Shown: one piece after another, positions 47,461 to 58,246 of the stretch
Numbering within the stretch: the first letter of the stretch is position 1
Layout: each line of letters begins with the position of its first letter
Assembly: GCA_034440575.1 (NCBI GenBank)
Contig: JAOTOL010001643.1
Span: 3,625,501 to 3,689,500, forward strand
Direction: 5' to 3'
Source: Imbricaverruca yamaguchii
Taxonomy: Eukaryota; Arthropoda; Thecostraca; Neoverrucidae
DNA length: 64,000 nucleotides
Position numbers and translations under genes: made by a program
Notes under the pieces: generated by a model
What the model was told of the DNA's origin: nothing
Databases searched by the model: none
What the model saw: only the letters and a program-made list of their open reading frames with translations

Positions 47461-50247
47461 AATAATTTATCATGTTTTTATGTCAATGCCAGAAGTGTTA
47501 GGAACAAAATTGTGGAACTGCATGCATATATGTTGTCTGAACAGCTAGATTTGGTGTGCATAACAGAAGCATGGGTTAACGAAAGCATGTTTGGAGACAA
47601 CTTGCAAGAATTTGAATTGACAGGCTACAACATGCATGCCTATCAAAGAGAGGCAAGGATAGGAGGTGGCATTCTCTTGTATGTTAGGCAAGTAATGAAA
47701 TGTCATTCCATAGAGGATGGAGTACATAGTGCAGGAGTAGAATCTTTGTGGTTAGATATAATTCTGAAGAATGGAACAAAATTTAGGATTGGGGCATTCT
47801 ATAGACCTCCAGACCAGAATGAAAACACTGACAGGCTGATGCAGGAAGAGATAAGTAGGAGAGTACAGGAGAGAACTATTTTGTTGGGGGATTTCAACAT
47901 AGCAGGATTGGGAAACAAAACAATAGGTGTAAGCAAATCAGAAAGATGTTTCATGACTTGTTTTGAGGACAATTTCTTCTTTCAAATGATACACGAGCCT
48001 ACAAGGGAAAATAAAATACTAGATCTAGTGCTTACTAATGAGGAAAATTTTGTGCAAAATGTTAACGTAGGAGAGACCTTTGGTAATAGTGATCACAACA
48101 TTATACGCTTCTCATTATATGTTGGAAGGGTAGCAACCAACAGAACATTGATTCCGAATTTTACAAAAGGGAATTACAGTGAGTTCAGGAGCTTCCTAAG
48201 TGAAATTAATTGGGAAGTCATATTGAATGGCTTAGATGCTTATGAAATGTAGACAATGATAAAAGATAAGCTATTTCAGGGTCAGGATAGGTTCATTCCC
48301 AGTAGGCAAATTAGATCAAACAGGGTTAAGCACCCTTCGTGGCTGACTAGGGAAGTTAAGCAATTACTGGACTCAAAGAAACAAGCATTCAAGAAACTAA
48401 AAGATACTAACTCTGGGTTAAACCTAGAATCATATAGAATAGCTAGAAATAAAGTTAGGAGGTGTGTTAGAGCATCTAAAAGACTTGCTGAAATCAACTT
48501 TGCTAGAGAATGTTCAGCAGGTAATGCTAAGAGATTCTTTAGCTTCTATAAATTTAAGGCTAAAAAGTGTAGTGTAAGACCACTGGAGGTAGATGGGGAA
48601 ATAGTGGTTGATGATTGCGACATTGTGGAATCCCTAAGCTAGCAATTCTCATCAGTCTTCACTAAAGATAATTCTGGTACAATAGGAACATCTGTAGGCC
48701 ATGCCATGGCAGGTGATATGCTGGAGGATCTTACAATAACTACAGAAGCTGTAGAGAAGCAGTTGCAGAATATAAAACCTAATAAAGCTTCCGGACCAGA
48801 TGAAATATATGCTAGGATCTTAGTAGAGTGTGCTAAAGCTTTAGCAACTCCCCTAGGTATCATTTTCAGGCGATCTATGGAGTATTCAGAAGTACCTGAA
48901 GATTGGAGAAATGCAAGTGTAGTACCAATTTTCAAAAAGGGAAATAGGAAGAGTGTAGGAAACTACAGGCCAGTCAGTTTGACCTCATTAGTTTGCAAAG
49001 TACTAGAAAAGCTGGTTAAACAGAATGTTCAGATTCATCTTGATAGGCACAACCTTTTAAGGGATACTCAACATGGATTTCGATCTCAAAGGTCTTGTTT
49101 AACTAACCTATTGGAGTTCATTGAGTATGTTACCAAAGAAGTAGACAATGAAAGCAGGATGGATGTTGTGTACTTGGACTTTAGCAAAGCTTTTGATAAA
49201 GTTCCACATGGAAGGTTAATTCATCAATTACAACAACATGGGATTGTAGGAAAAGTTCTACATTGGATTGAAGCATGGTTGCAGGGAAGGAAACAAAGGG
49301 TAGTATTGAATGGATGTAAATCTGGTTGGAAAGATGTTCTGAGTGGAGTGCCACAGGGCTCTGTTCTAGGGCCCCTCCTCTTTATCATCTTTGTGAACAA
49401 CATTGAAGTAGGGCTGAGGAATAGAGTGTTCAAATTTGCTGATGACATCAAGCTGGTAGGAGTGGCTAACAGCAGAGATCAATCTAGTAATATTCAACTA
49501 GATTTGGACGACCTAAAAGAGTGGGCTGATCAATGGCAGATGACTTTCAACTATGATAAGTGTAAGGTTATGCATTTAGGGTCTGCAGGCGAGACATTCA
49601 GTTATAAAATGGGAGGGAGGGAACTGGATGTTATTGAAGAGGAAAGGGACTTAGGTGTGTTGGTCTCAAAAGACCTTAAAGCAGAAAAACAATGTATCTC
49701 AGCTAGAAATAGGGCACTCAGAATGCTGGGACTCATTAATAGAAGTGTGAAATATAAGAGCAGGGAAGTCATGAAAAAGCTGTACTTAGCATATGTGCGG
49801 CCCCACTTGGAGTACTCTGTACAAGCATGGAGCCCCTACCTAGAAAAGGATATAGATATGTTAGAAAGAGTCCAGCGCAAAGCCACTAGACTCGTCAGTG
49901 GATTAAGTAACTTAGAATATGGAGAAAGGCTTAATGCATTAGATATGTACTCACTCAAGTATAGGAGATTAAGGGGAGACATGATTGAAATGTACAAAAT
50001 TGTTAGAGGGTTAGATCAGGTCAATTTGAATGATGCTCTGCAGTTTAGAGTATCCCATAGGGGTCATCAATTCAGGTTAGACAAAATGAGGTGCAGGACA
50101 GTTAAACGACAACAGGTCTTCAGTCAAAGGGTTGTTGACCAATGGAATAGGCTGCCTGCTGATGCAGTGGGGAGTCCCTCATTGAATGTCTTTAAAAGTA
50201 GGGTGGATAATTTTTTTAGACAGGAAAATGTTGTTTTTGAATTCTAA
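47461..50247 (+). pseudogene. LINE ORF2: endonuclease and reverse transcriptase, two in-frame TAG stops
   Basis: One continuous frame of about 929 codons. The N-terminal AP-like endonuclease shows NARSVRNK, CITEAWV, GGGILLYVR, FYRPP, LLGDFN (catalytic Asp near 47,890) and SDHN (catalytic His near 48,094). The reverse transcriptase shows NYRPVSLTSL, QHGFRSQRSC, LDFSKAFDKVPHG, GVPQGSVLGPLLF and the active-site FADD (49,435-49,446). The C-terminal region has AWSPYLEKDIDMLERVQRKA, standard for CR1/L2-like elements. TAG codons interrupt at 48,250 (in EM-stop-TMIKDK) and 48,640 (just before QFSSVFT). Both look like point mutations, since the frame is unchanged across them. No in-frame ATG is seen before the endonuclease motif; the start may have been lost or may use a frameshift from ORF1. 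Confidence 0.93.
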
Positions 50248-50510
50248 CTTGTGATGCATGGGATATTGAGTATTTTCACTAGCTATATAGGGTATAACAT
50301 TATGCTAGTATTATGTTGTACTATATGGGGTGTACCTAGCAGTGGATTTGGCAACTTCCTTTGCGATGTCATACTGATGAGATTGGCTGTGGTGGCACAG
50401 GTGGAGGGATTGCATGGGTTTGGAATTGATAGGTGTGAACATGTACTTTCTAATATCTTCTAGACAGGCTTGACCCAGATGGGCCCTTGTGGCCCTTATT
50501 AAGCCTTAAC

Positions 50511-50540
50511 ACTTTATGACTTTATGACTTTATGACTTTA
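50511..50540 (+). repeat. 8-bp repeat tail of the LINE
   Basis: Three full ACTTTATG units plus ACTTTA end the element. Such microsatellite tails are used by CR1-group reverse transcriptases to prime on the target. Confidence 0.88.
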
Positions 50541-51255
50541 GTGGCAAAAGTGATATGTGTCTAGCCAGGAGTAAGCACTGTTTTGTTTACATTAGTTTAT
50601 TTGGAGAATTTTAAAAATTTAAGATTTGCAGACTATCATTTCAACTTTGTACTAGATCTGAGCAACTCAACTTAACTTGGGGACGAACAATTATGGGTGC
50701 CATGGAGGATATAGACTAGAAAGGGAAGCTATGATGAAATTTGAATGGATACAAACTCATCTGGATGATCTTGAGAAGCTCATTTTGATGATTGATAAGC
50801 ATTCCATGCTGTTTATTGAGTCACAGCTGCTTTGGTGGAAGAAGTTTAGACCTGCAAGCAATTAATTATTCCAAAGATACACCTGGCCATACTCCCATTC
50901 ATACTGCCATTGTGGCATTAGTATGATGTGGGTTTATGGGAGTGAATGTGTGTGTGTGCTTGAAGTATTCAACCTGAAATTGTTTGCTTCCATGAAGCTT
51001 TCTATCCTGTGACATCGGGGTGCCAGTGCAAAACTCCTCAGCACATTGCCAAATTATGGACGACCAAACATCTGAGAGGTGAAGGTCAAACAAACGACAA
51101 ATGCTTAGTGACACCCACTGGGCAAGCTTAGCCACATATAGGTACATATTGTACCTATGTGTCAAGGCTGGCTGTTTCCAATCTGAGCAGGCTTATATTG
51201 GAGTTATGGATGTGCCATTTGTGTTCTGTATTTTATTGAGGTAGAGTGGTGCAGG
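50541..51255. other. No gene seen
   Basis: Unique sequence between the LINE and the first SINE. Confidence 0.45.
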
Positions 51256-51453
51256 GGAACTTCCAGGGGGCTACTGTTGCTCAGTTGGTAGAGCATCAGA
51301 CTCTTGATTGCAAGATTGTGGGTTCGAATCTCAACTGCCAGAATTCACCAAGTCCACCCACAACCAATTGGTGTGAAGGGTTGGTGACAGTACATGATCT
51401 AGCAGTTGAATGTGTCATAAAAACCCGAGGTTCTTCTTCAGAGGAACTTCCAG
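51256..51453 (+). mobile_element. tRNA-derived SINE, copy 1, with 11-bp target duplication
   Basis: Body 51,267-51,442 is flanked by GGAACTTCCAG at 51,256-51,266 and 51,443-51,453. The head has a polymerase III A-box-like TTGCTCAGTTGGTAGAGCA and a perfect B-box GGTTCGAATC, and resembles a lysine (CTT) tRNA, though the anticodon stem no longer pairs. The body continues with ACCAAGTCCACCC, CGACCAATYGGYGTGA-like and GTTGAATGTGTCATAAAAAC blocks that recur in the copy at 59,885-60,059. Not a functional tRNA gene. Confidence 0.88.
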
Positions 51454-51779
51454 AAAACAATTTATGTGCAGCAGTAGCTGCTGTAATCATGTTAACAGAC
51501 TTGGGTGTACATCCTTGACCTGTGGTCATGAACATCGTGATCCCACGACCATCTGAGCTTGACATGTGCTCTTTGATGTACCCAGAAACCTACCTTGGCA
51601 TACAATTTCATCAATTCACTGCTCAGAGTATGGATGATTATTTTGTTATATGAATCCCAAATTTCACAAATGTCGTGAGGTAGCATTTGCACGGTGTGGG
51701 ATGACTTGTTAACTCCTTTGGGTATCATCCAAAAGAGTGACTCCTTTGATGACTCCTTTGGGAGTCATCCTTCAACCTT

Positions 51780-51902
51780 CATTTTACTTCCAGATCCCTG
51801 CCATCTGCTAGCGAACTACTGCACACTTAAAAGCCCCTGTCATCTGGAGGCACTGCTACACACTTCCAGGTCCCTGTCATCTGGCAGTGAACCGCTGCAC
51901 AC
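51780..51902 (+). promoter_or_regulatory. Probable POP5 5' UTR with three imperfect ~40-bp repeats
   Basis: Directly before the POP5 ATG the phrase CCTG(C/T)CATCTG...CTGCACAC or a close variant occurs three times (about 51,796, 51,836 and 51,870). Just upstream GATGACTCC and GGAGTCATC form a short inverted repeat (about 51,749-51,770). The sequence probably holds the 5' UTR; no start site can be fixed. Confidence 0.4.
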
Positions 51903-51922
51903 ATGGTTCGGTTGAAAAACAG
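51903..51922 (+). CDS. POP5: POP5 exon 1 (20 coding bases)
   Basis: Encodes MVRLKN plus two bases of Arg, followed by a GTAATA donor. The tiny exon was placed because the family begins MVR-x-K-x-RY and exon 2 opens with the missing third base and YF. Confidence 0.88.
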
Positions 51923-54900
51923 GTAATACTCATGTAGAAACCAGGGAAGTAATATGATCACCATTTTCATTATCTGTAGCAGGGTATGAAGCATGGCCCT
52001 CTCTTGGGTGTCTGTCATATTCTGGTGAAAACCATGGCCTCTGGTGTCAGAGGATGTGTGCAATGTGCACATCCTTCTGATGGAATACATGGAATGCAAG
52101 CAACTATGGAATGCATGTGCATTGTACATGCATTCCATAGTTTTTATTCTTCGTTTACTTATTCGATGTGTATAGCAATTGGTTGTTGACACACTTTTAT
52201 GTTCAATTAGTGTGTAACAAGCAGGACCTTCACCAACAAACGACTGCCGCCCGAAAGATTTACACTGATGGAATGGCGTTGCACTGCTGTAGAATGTTGT
52301 TGCAAATTTGTTGTGACATGAAATGGAGCTGGGGCTTCGCATGTTAGCCAAAAAACACTTTTTCAGTAGAAGTAGCATCAGTACTGGCATTTCCATCTAC
52401 TATACCAGGAGCCACTCCAGATTGTCTTCCTTGCTGGCCACCCATCTACACCACCAGGAGCCACTGCAGATTGTGTCTTCCCTGCCGGTCGCTCCTCGAC
52501 GTCAATATTTCGTCTCGTCTGTTTGCAGGTATTTTGTGGTGGAGCTGATCCCGCCGACCGAGACCGATGCCCTGCGACAGGAAATCACCGATGATGCCAT
52601 CTTACGGGCAGTTATGAAAGCAGTAACTGAGATCCACGGCGACTACGGCGCTGCCGCGGTTCGAATCAGGCTCCTTGGTAAGAGATTGCAACAATACTTT
52701 TTCTTGATATGTAGTACACATTTGACGTTTGGTGAAATCTGTTCGTGGGTCGGGTTGGGGGTGTCAATGCATAACTAGCTTTGAGGCTTCCAGTATGTGG
52801 TGCAACACCAAAGTGACGTGTGAAATACAGAAGCTATCTAGTGGGCAGATGAAGCATTGAAGTGGAAATAGTTATCCAATATTGTCCATATCTATAATCT
52901 ATATTCGATATTTCCCAATGTATCTACTGATAAGAAAAGATACCCCTGATGTAGTTACAGGTGCTCTAATAGTTATTTCTGGTTGAGGAAGGGACAGTCA
53001 GGTGATGAAGGGATCATGTGATACTGCAAGCTGTGAATTGAAAAATAAGGGAGTGGGTATCAATGGTAGTGTCTAAGGGTGGAGATCTATCGCTAAATCA
53101 GAGGGGTCTGGTTCTGGTTAGAGTATTTTCTGATTTAATAGCGAAATAGCAACCTAACAACAGCAGGGTACCAAACTGCGGATGGGAGGGGTCCGGACCC
53201 TATACCCAATCTACCCTGTATATCTTCAGTTCACGCACAAAGATCTCCAGCCATGGCTGTGTGGTCTAAATGACAGCCCGATCATTGCATTGGCACGTCT
53301 TGTCTATTCTACTGTCAGGTGCATACACGAATAATTGTTGACCGGTTAGGGGGAGGAGGAGTCCAGTGCTAAATTATTCGTGCAGTAGGGTGAAATATAT
53401 CACTTCCTAAGCACACAATCGACATCCTTCCCCAATAAGTACCAGCATCCTGCTCCTTGATGCGTGCTTGTGAAGTCCTAGTGTCTCCTTTTTCACAGTA
53501 CCTCGCTCATAAGTATCGTGCTCATGCTCAAGGTACAGTCATAACTATGTCATTGGTCCGAACTTGTGTCTGGAAGATGCCAAAAGTGTCTTAAATGACA
53601 CTAATTCCTTGACAAATTTCGACATCCTACTGTGCTCGTTTCGACATCTCACACCTAACGAAAAACCAGTATTTCAGCACTGAGACAAAGTGTACATTCA
53701 CGATGGAAATCATTTGGTGGGAGCAAAGAGTGCAATGAAAGCTGAAGACTGGGAAGCGCCCAGCATGGGAATTTCAACATATAAATGATTTGTGTTGGAT
53801 GCTGCCCCATCTAAGGTTCTGGGAGTCAAATATTCATTCCACATTATAGTAATCCCAGGGCTCTTAATTTCATTAAGTATTGGAAAGTCAATGCAGGTAG
53901 GTTCTGCTCGGGGCATTGTTCTTAATTTTAGGGACTTCCAGGTGCACTAGTTATCTTGGAATCTTTTTTTTTTGCTCCGTTGAAGATACCAACTGTTTTT
54001 TTTTCCTGTGACAAATGGACAAATGTGCCCAGAAAATAGCGAATGATATGAAATCTGAAATCAACGAAATCAGAGGCGCAGCCATATGGGAGGGCAGGGG
54101 CCTACCCTACCCCCTTAACAGCCAAATAACTGCACTAGATGAAGGAAGAAATTTGGTGCTTTTTTACAACTTGAAGCCGGAAATTTGCGACGCACTTCGC
54201 GCTCCGGATGCAGTCTATTTTTCTTTTTCATAACATTTCTTATGGTCCCGGTCTCCTTTAAGAAATCCCGGCTGCACTACTGGATGAAATAGTTCCAATA
54301 ATGGGCTGTTGTGTTTCTTATTCATGTTATATATAATAATTTTATATGAACGGATCCAATCAGTCATGCACCTTCGGATATCATGATTGCCATGCTCATT
54401 CCTATGGAGTGCATGCACTTATATTGTGATATATTTAAGTTTTTTTTCTTCAGGTTCATGGTTTCTTCTCTTCATATTGCTGTTCCCATTCAAAATTAAC
54501 TTCCTTTATGCTAAGGAGATTCCTGTCTCTTCTGCTAGGATGCACATATGATGCATGATGTGCATGCTTTCGTGCAGTTCTTTGCAGGCCGTTGGCATTT
54601 ACTGACACTAAAGTCACACTTCAGCTCATTCAACAAAGATGAATGAGCTAATAAGTACATTTAGTAAAGTAGTAGCGTAAAGCAAATTTAAACCTCATGC
54701 GAGAAAATACATGCACATTAGACTTCTTAAACTGATAAGTGCTATGCTGCCAAGCCCGGGCTAGAGGATGCCGTCTGCTGACGTTCCAGCAACGTCATGT
54801 CTGTGAAGTCATGTGACGTTTGTACCGTCACTGACGTGGTGGCCGGGTGTGCGCAGTGAAGTACTGTAACGCCGTGACGCGCGTTGTGCTGCTGCGGGTC

Positions 54901-57900
54901 TCGCACGACGCGCACCGTCTGCTCGCCACGGCACTGCCATTTGTGACGTCACTGGGAGGCCAGCCAATCACGCCGCGCACTCTCTACATGGGCGCCACCA
55001 TCATGCACTGCTACCGCTTCCTCAAGGTGAGCACCGCCATCTGGGAACACCGTGGCTGCTCAGACTGCGCTCGATGCCATCGGTTTGGCCCGCGACGGCG
55101 CGTGTCATACGCTGTGCGCTGTAGTTATCCACCCTCGTAGTGTTTGCAGTGCCTTGAAGACTGCCTAGCGTAGGTATAGGCGGTCACATCTGCTAAGATG
55201 TGCGGGTTTCTCCGCTGAAAGTTCGGTCTGCATACACAACTACTTGGATTGTTAACGAAGAGCCAGGCGACGAGTAGCATTTTGCTAGCACCGAACAAAC
55301 TCGCCGCTGGAGTTGAGATTTTCTGCCTCAGCACATTTTTTGCCATATTTTGTTCTTAGAGGAACTCTGAAGCTAGAACGGAAGTTCCGGACGATTATAT
55401 ATCTCAAGATGTGCTTCGTGGGATATGATTATCATCCAACGAACACAGCGAGCGCCACACTTGGAGCCAAGTTGAAACAACGATGCTGCTGCGGGCAGGT
55501 TGCACAATGCATTATTACAAAATATTCAGTTGGTGTCGCAAAGCCAGCTAAGTGCTGTAAATCCTGAGTAAGCTGAAATTGTAACCGCGTCCCTTCTTAC
55601 CCCTATATTTTAGTCGCGAGGTTTCGTGCTACCAATACTGCATTCTCTACACATCCGGAATACTCATCCTCCACACCAAGCCATAATGAGCGCAATGGGT
55701 GAAGATAACCTAATTAAAGTCACATGTAGTCTCTAAATTGTTTCATAAAGCCATCCACATGACCGCATTTTGTTTTTAAAAATGCAATATTCGGTTATCC
55801 AAGCTAACCCGGTTGATTTGAATCCTTGTTAGATTCTGTATTTGAGTGCAATGACGCACGGTATGTTAATACTCATAGCCATAGTGTAAAGGAAGCATTG
55901 TTGTACGTGCTGGCGGTGTGAATTGTGGCCGTTCATCGTATTTTTAGCGGAAGTATAGGAGTGCGTGTAGCACTCGGGTGTGAACTGCGTACTCATAGTG
56001 TTTGGGTGAGTAAAATTTGATAAACAGCCAGCAGAACGTCGCTACGTTGCATCGGCCATCCGACCCAGCGTTAAAATACATGGTTTGTTTGTTTGTTTGT
56101 TTGCTTGCCTGCCTGCCTGGCTGTTTTTTGGGCGTGTTTAAGCAGCAAGAAACTAGTTGGTGTTTATGGGTTCCACATGTTATACAAAACTATATTTAGA
56201 ATGTTCTGCACGTTTTCATGCTCAGGTTTTTATCAAACTTTCTTCCATTTTTATTTATTTTGCTGCAGAAGGCAATAATTAAGTGAGCCGAGGTTGCTTC
56301 CCTATTTTGCCCATTGCCGCTGGTAGACGTCGAAACAAATACTTCGGTGCTGTGGCATGGATTCCGCGTACCTGTATTAAATTTGGGACCTGATTTGAGG
56401 TACTTATGTCGTGTAGTAAGGTGTAATAAGGTAAAGCATTTCCGTTTGGTTGGTTGGTTGGTTGGCTGGCTATTGGTTTTACGGCACATCGACCGTTGAG
56501 TCATGTAGCGTCGCCAATCACTCACGCCGATTGGTCGCGGGTGAAGAGTAGCGACAGGTGAGACTCGAACCCACAACCTTTCGATTGTGAGACGAGCAAC
56601 TTACCCCTAGGTTACTCGTCCCCTCCGTTTGGTTAGCCCATGCAATTGTCAAGGTGTTCCCTAGGAGAAACTAGCGCATGTCACACCCGACAATTTTCAA
56701 AATATTCTGATTGTTCTAGTGTTTAAACCTCTGTAGTGCAAAGAAGCAAGCAGCGCAGCGCATGCCTAAGTTTGCTTTGGCAGATGAGAGATGTCGCTTT
56801 TCTAGTCGTGGAATAATGAGACCATTTATGTTCATTATGTACCTTCTTAAGAATTTATCTGCTGAATACCTTTCTGAGCACATCTCTACCTAAATTTAAC
56901 ACCCAGGTACTTAAAAAAGGTGCCTTGTGCCATGCATCGATGCCGTGAACCGACGTCATTTACCTTACGTCGTGCATCGAGGACTTCCACATCTCGCCGC
57001 ACATCTTGGCCATGCATCTGACAGCGCGTTTGTTTGTTGCATTGGTCAAGTTGTACTGCTTGTATGTTTTTGTGTACGTGGTTTGTAGATGTATCCTGTT
57101 TGTAAAATGTTAAAGTAAAATGTTTTGCCCATTCCCTTTTAGGGTAATGCCGATAACCAATGTAACCCCTACGCGTTTATCTGACAAATCTCTCGTGGTG
57201 TATGTAGGTGTGTGTGCACCACTCTGGTCAGCAGCGTACCTGCACCATCTATGCCGTTTTTGTCTTCTCATCCTGCGTTGCCAGCTGGTGAAACCGTGCT
57301 GTACAGCGTCGCCGTCGCGTTCCGTGTGCCTGTGCCTGACGTGTGTCTGACCGTCACCTGACCTGTGACGGGTGTCTGACCGTCACCTGACATGTGATGT
57401 GTGTCTGACCGTCACCTGACCTGTGACGGGTGTCTGACCGTCACCTGACCTGTGACGGGTGTCTGACCGTCACCTGACATGTGACGTGTGTCTGACCGTC
57501 ACCTGACCTGTGACGTGTGTCTGACCGTCACCTGACATGTGACGTGTGTCTGACCGTCACCTGACCTGTGACGTGTGTCTGACCGTCACCTGACATGTGA
57601 CGTGTGTCTGACCGTCACCTGACCTGTGACGGGTGTCTGACCGTCACCTGACATGTGACGTGTGTCTGACCGTCAACTGACCTGTGACGGGTGTCTGACC
57701 GTCACCTGACTTGTGACGGGTGTCTGACCGTCATCTGACCTGTGACGGGTGGCTGAAGCCTGCGTGCGACAGAAGCACCAGGAACCGGGTCTGAAGCCGT
57801 GTTGTATAGCGTCACCGTCACATTCTGTATACCTGCGCCCTGACGTGTGTCTGACCGTCACCTGACATGTGACGTGTGTCTGACCGTCACCTGACATGTG

Positions 57901-58246
57901 ACGTGTGTCTGACCGTCACCTGACATGTGACGTGTGTCTGACCGTCACCTGACATGTGACGTGTGTCTGGCCGTCACCTGACATGTGACGTGTGTCTGAC
58001 CGTCACCTGACCTGTGACGGGTGTCTGACCGTCACCTGACCTGTGACGGGTGTCTGACCGTCACCTGACCTGTGACGGGTGGCTGCCGCCTGCCTGCGAC
58101 AGAAGCACCAGGAGCGGTGTCTGGAGGCGATGTGGCAGTCGCTGGAGCCGCACCACCGGCGCACCATGCGGGAGGCCGTTATGACGCTGAAGCTGCCCAA
58201 CATTGCCGAGGCGCGCGGCCTTCCTGAAAACTCGTCACTGGCGTGA
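51903..58246 (+). CDS. POP5: Ribonuclease P/MRP protein subunit POP5, complete four-exon gene
   Basis: POP5 is a small protein of the nuclear RNase P and RNase MRP complexes, which cut tRNA and rRNA precursors; it packs with the catalytic RNA and other subunits. Joined exons are 51,903-51,922, 52,529-52,677, 54,857-55,026 and 58,103-58,246. They give 160 residues, close to the 163 of the human protein. All introns have GT/AG ends and phases agree (2, 1, 0). The product starts MVRLKNRYFVVEL, has EIHGDYGAAAVRIRLL joined to VKYCNAVTRVVLLRV, then the ALPFVTSL helix and MGATIMHCYRFLKKHQE, in the order typical of the family, and ends ARGLPENSSLA. Exons are GC-rich against A+T-richer introns. Intron 3 (3.1 kb) carries a SINE and a 29-bp minisatellite. 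No canonical AATAAA was seen shortly after the stop. Confidence 0.93.
52102..52142. repeat. Perfect 17-bp hairpin in POP5 intron 1
   Basis: AACTATGGAATGCATGT (52,102-52,118) and its reverse complement (52,126-52,142) enclose a 7-base loop. Further ATGGAAT and CATGGAATGCA motifs lie just upstream, so the palindrome may be part of a larger imperfect one. Confidence 0.85.
52529..52677 (+). CDS. POP5: POP5 exon 2
   Basis: Preceded by TCTGTTTGCAG and followed by GTAAGA. Encodes YFVVELIPP through EIHGDYGAAAVRIRLL. The GAAA motif region is the best-kept part of the family in this exon. Confidence 0.92.
54857..55026 (+). CDS. POP5: POP5 exon 3
   Basis: Preceded by GGTGTGCGCAG and followed by GTGAGC. 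Encodes VKYCNAVTRVVLLRVSHDAH to HCYRFLK, the RNA-binding core of the subunit, with strongly GC-rich third positions. Confidence 0.93.
56441..56634 (-). mobile_element. tRNA-derived SINE, copy 2, in POP5 intron 3, with 11-bp target duplication
   Basis: Body 56,452-56,623 on the minus strand, flanked by TCCGTTTGGTT at 56,441-56,451 and 56,624-56,634. The head contains GTAACCTAGGGGTAAG, CTCGTCTCACAATCGAAAGG and B-box GGTTCGAGTC, closer to a valine (CAC) tRNA than to the lysine-like head of the other copies. The middle (ACCCGCGACCAATCGGCGTG, GGCGACGCTA) matches theirs. It ends in a GGTT/GGCT simple repeat. Confidence 0.86.
57336..57750. repeat. Minisatellite, 29-bp unit, first block in POP5 intron 3
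   Basis: About fourteen units of GTGTCTGACCGTCACCTGAC plus TGTGACG; spacing of GTCTGACC at 57,374 and 57,403 is 29 bp. Two forms, ending CCTGTGACGG and CATGTGACGT, alternate irregularly. Confidence 0.93.
57741..57850 (+). pseudogene. Duplicated exon-4 splice acceptor and exon start inside the minisatellite
   Basis: 57,741-57,803 copies 58,071-58,133, including the acceptor TGCGACAG and the first exon-4 codons KHQE. The copy then diverges into PGLKPCC and repeat-derived codons, with a stop near 57,862. The offset is 330 bp. If spliced it would replace the last 47 residues of POP5 with about 30 unrelated ones. Confidence 0.8.
57838..58080. repeat. Minisatellite, 29-bp unit, second block in POP5 intron 3
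   Basis: About eight further units of the same 29-bp repeat, ending immediately upstream of the true exon-4 acceptor. Confidence 0.92.
58103..58246 (+). CDS. POP5: POP5 exon 4 (terminal)
   Basis: Begins after CCTGCGACAG; encodes KHQERCLEAMWQSLE, then RRTMREAVMTLKLPN and ends SSLA with TGA at 58,244. Phase 0 with exon 3. The acceptor sits only about 20 bp from the minisatellite, which supplies its upstream intron sequence. Confidence 0.9.
   Translation, partial: KHQERCLEAMWQSLEPHHRRTMREAVMTLKLPNIAEARGLPENSSLA

Larger units (their letters stand above)
46066..50540 (+). mobile_element. CR1-like LINE retrotransposon, nearly full length
   Basis: Layout: a 5' region with a direct repeat (about 46,071 and about 46,301, sharing AGTTTAAGATAGATTTTA), ORF1 (46,529-47,404), ORF2 (47,461-50,247), a 3' UTR and a tail of 8-bp repeats. 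The tail is three ACTTTATG units plus six bases at 50,511-50,540. There is no poly(A); a short-repeat tail is typical of CR1-type elements. ORF1 has two frame breaks and ORF2 has two TAG stops, so this copy cannot move on its own, but the frames are otherwise well kept, which suggests fairly recent insertion. I found no clear target duplication at the ends, and the 5' limit is approximate. Confidence 0.93.

Noticed and set aside
51268..51342. Possible functional lysine tRNA gene
   Set aside because: The anticodon stem does not pair, the acceptor arm is poor, and the sequence is the head of a TSD-flanked SINE with two relatives in the window.
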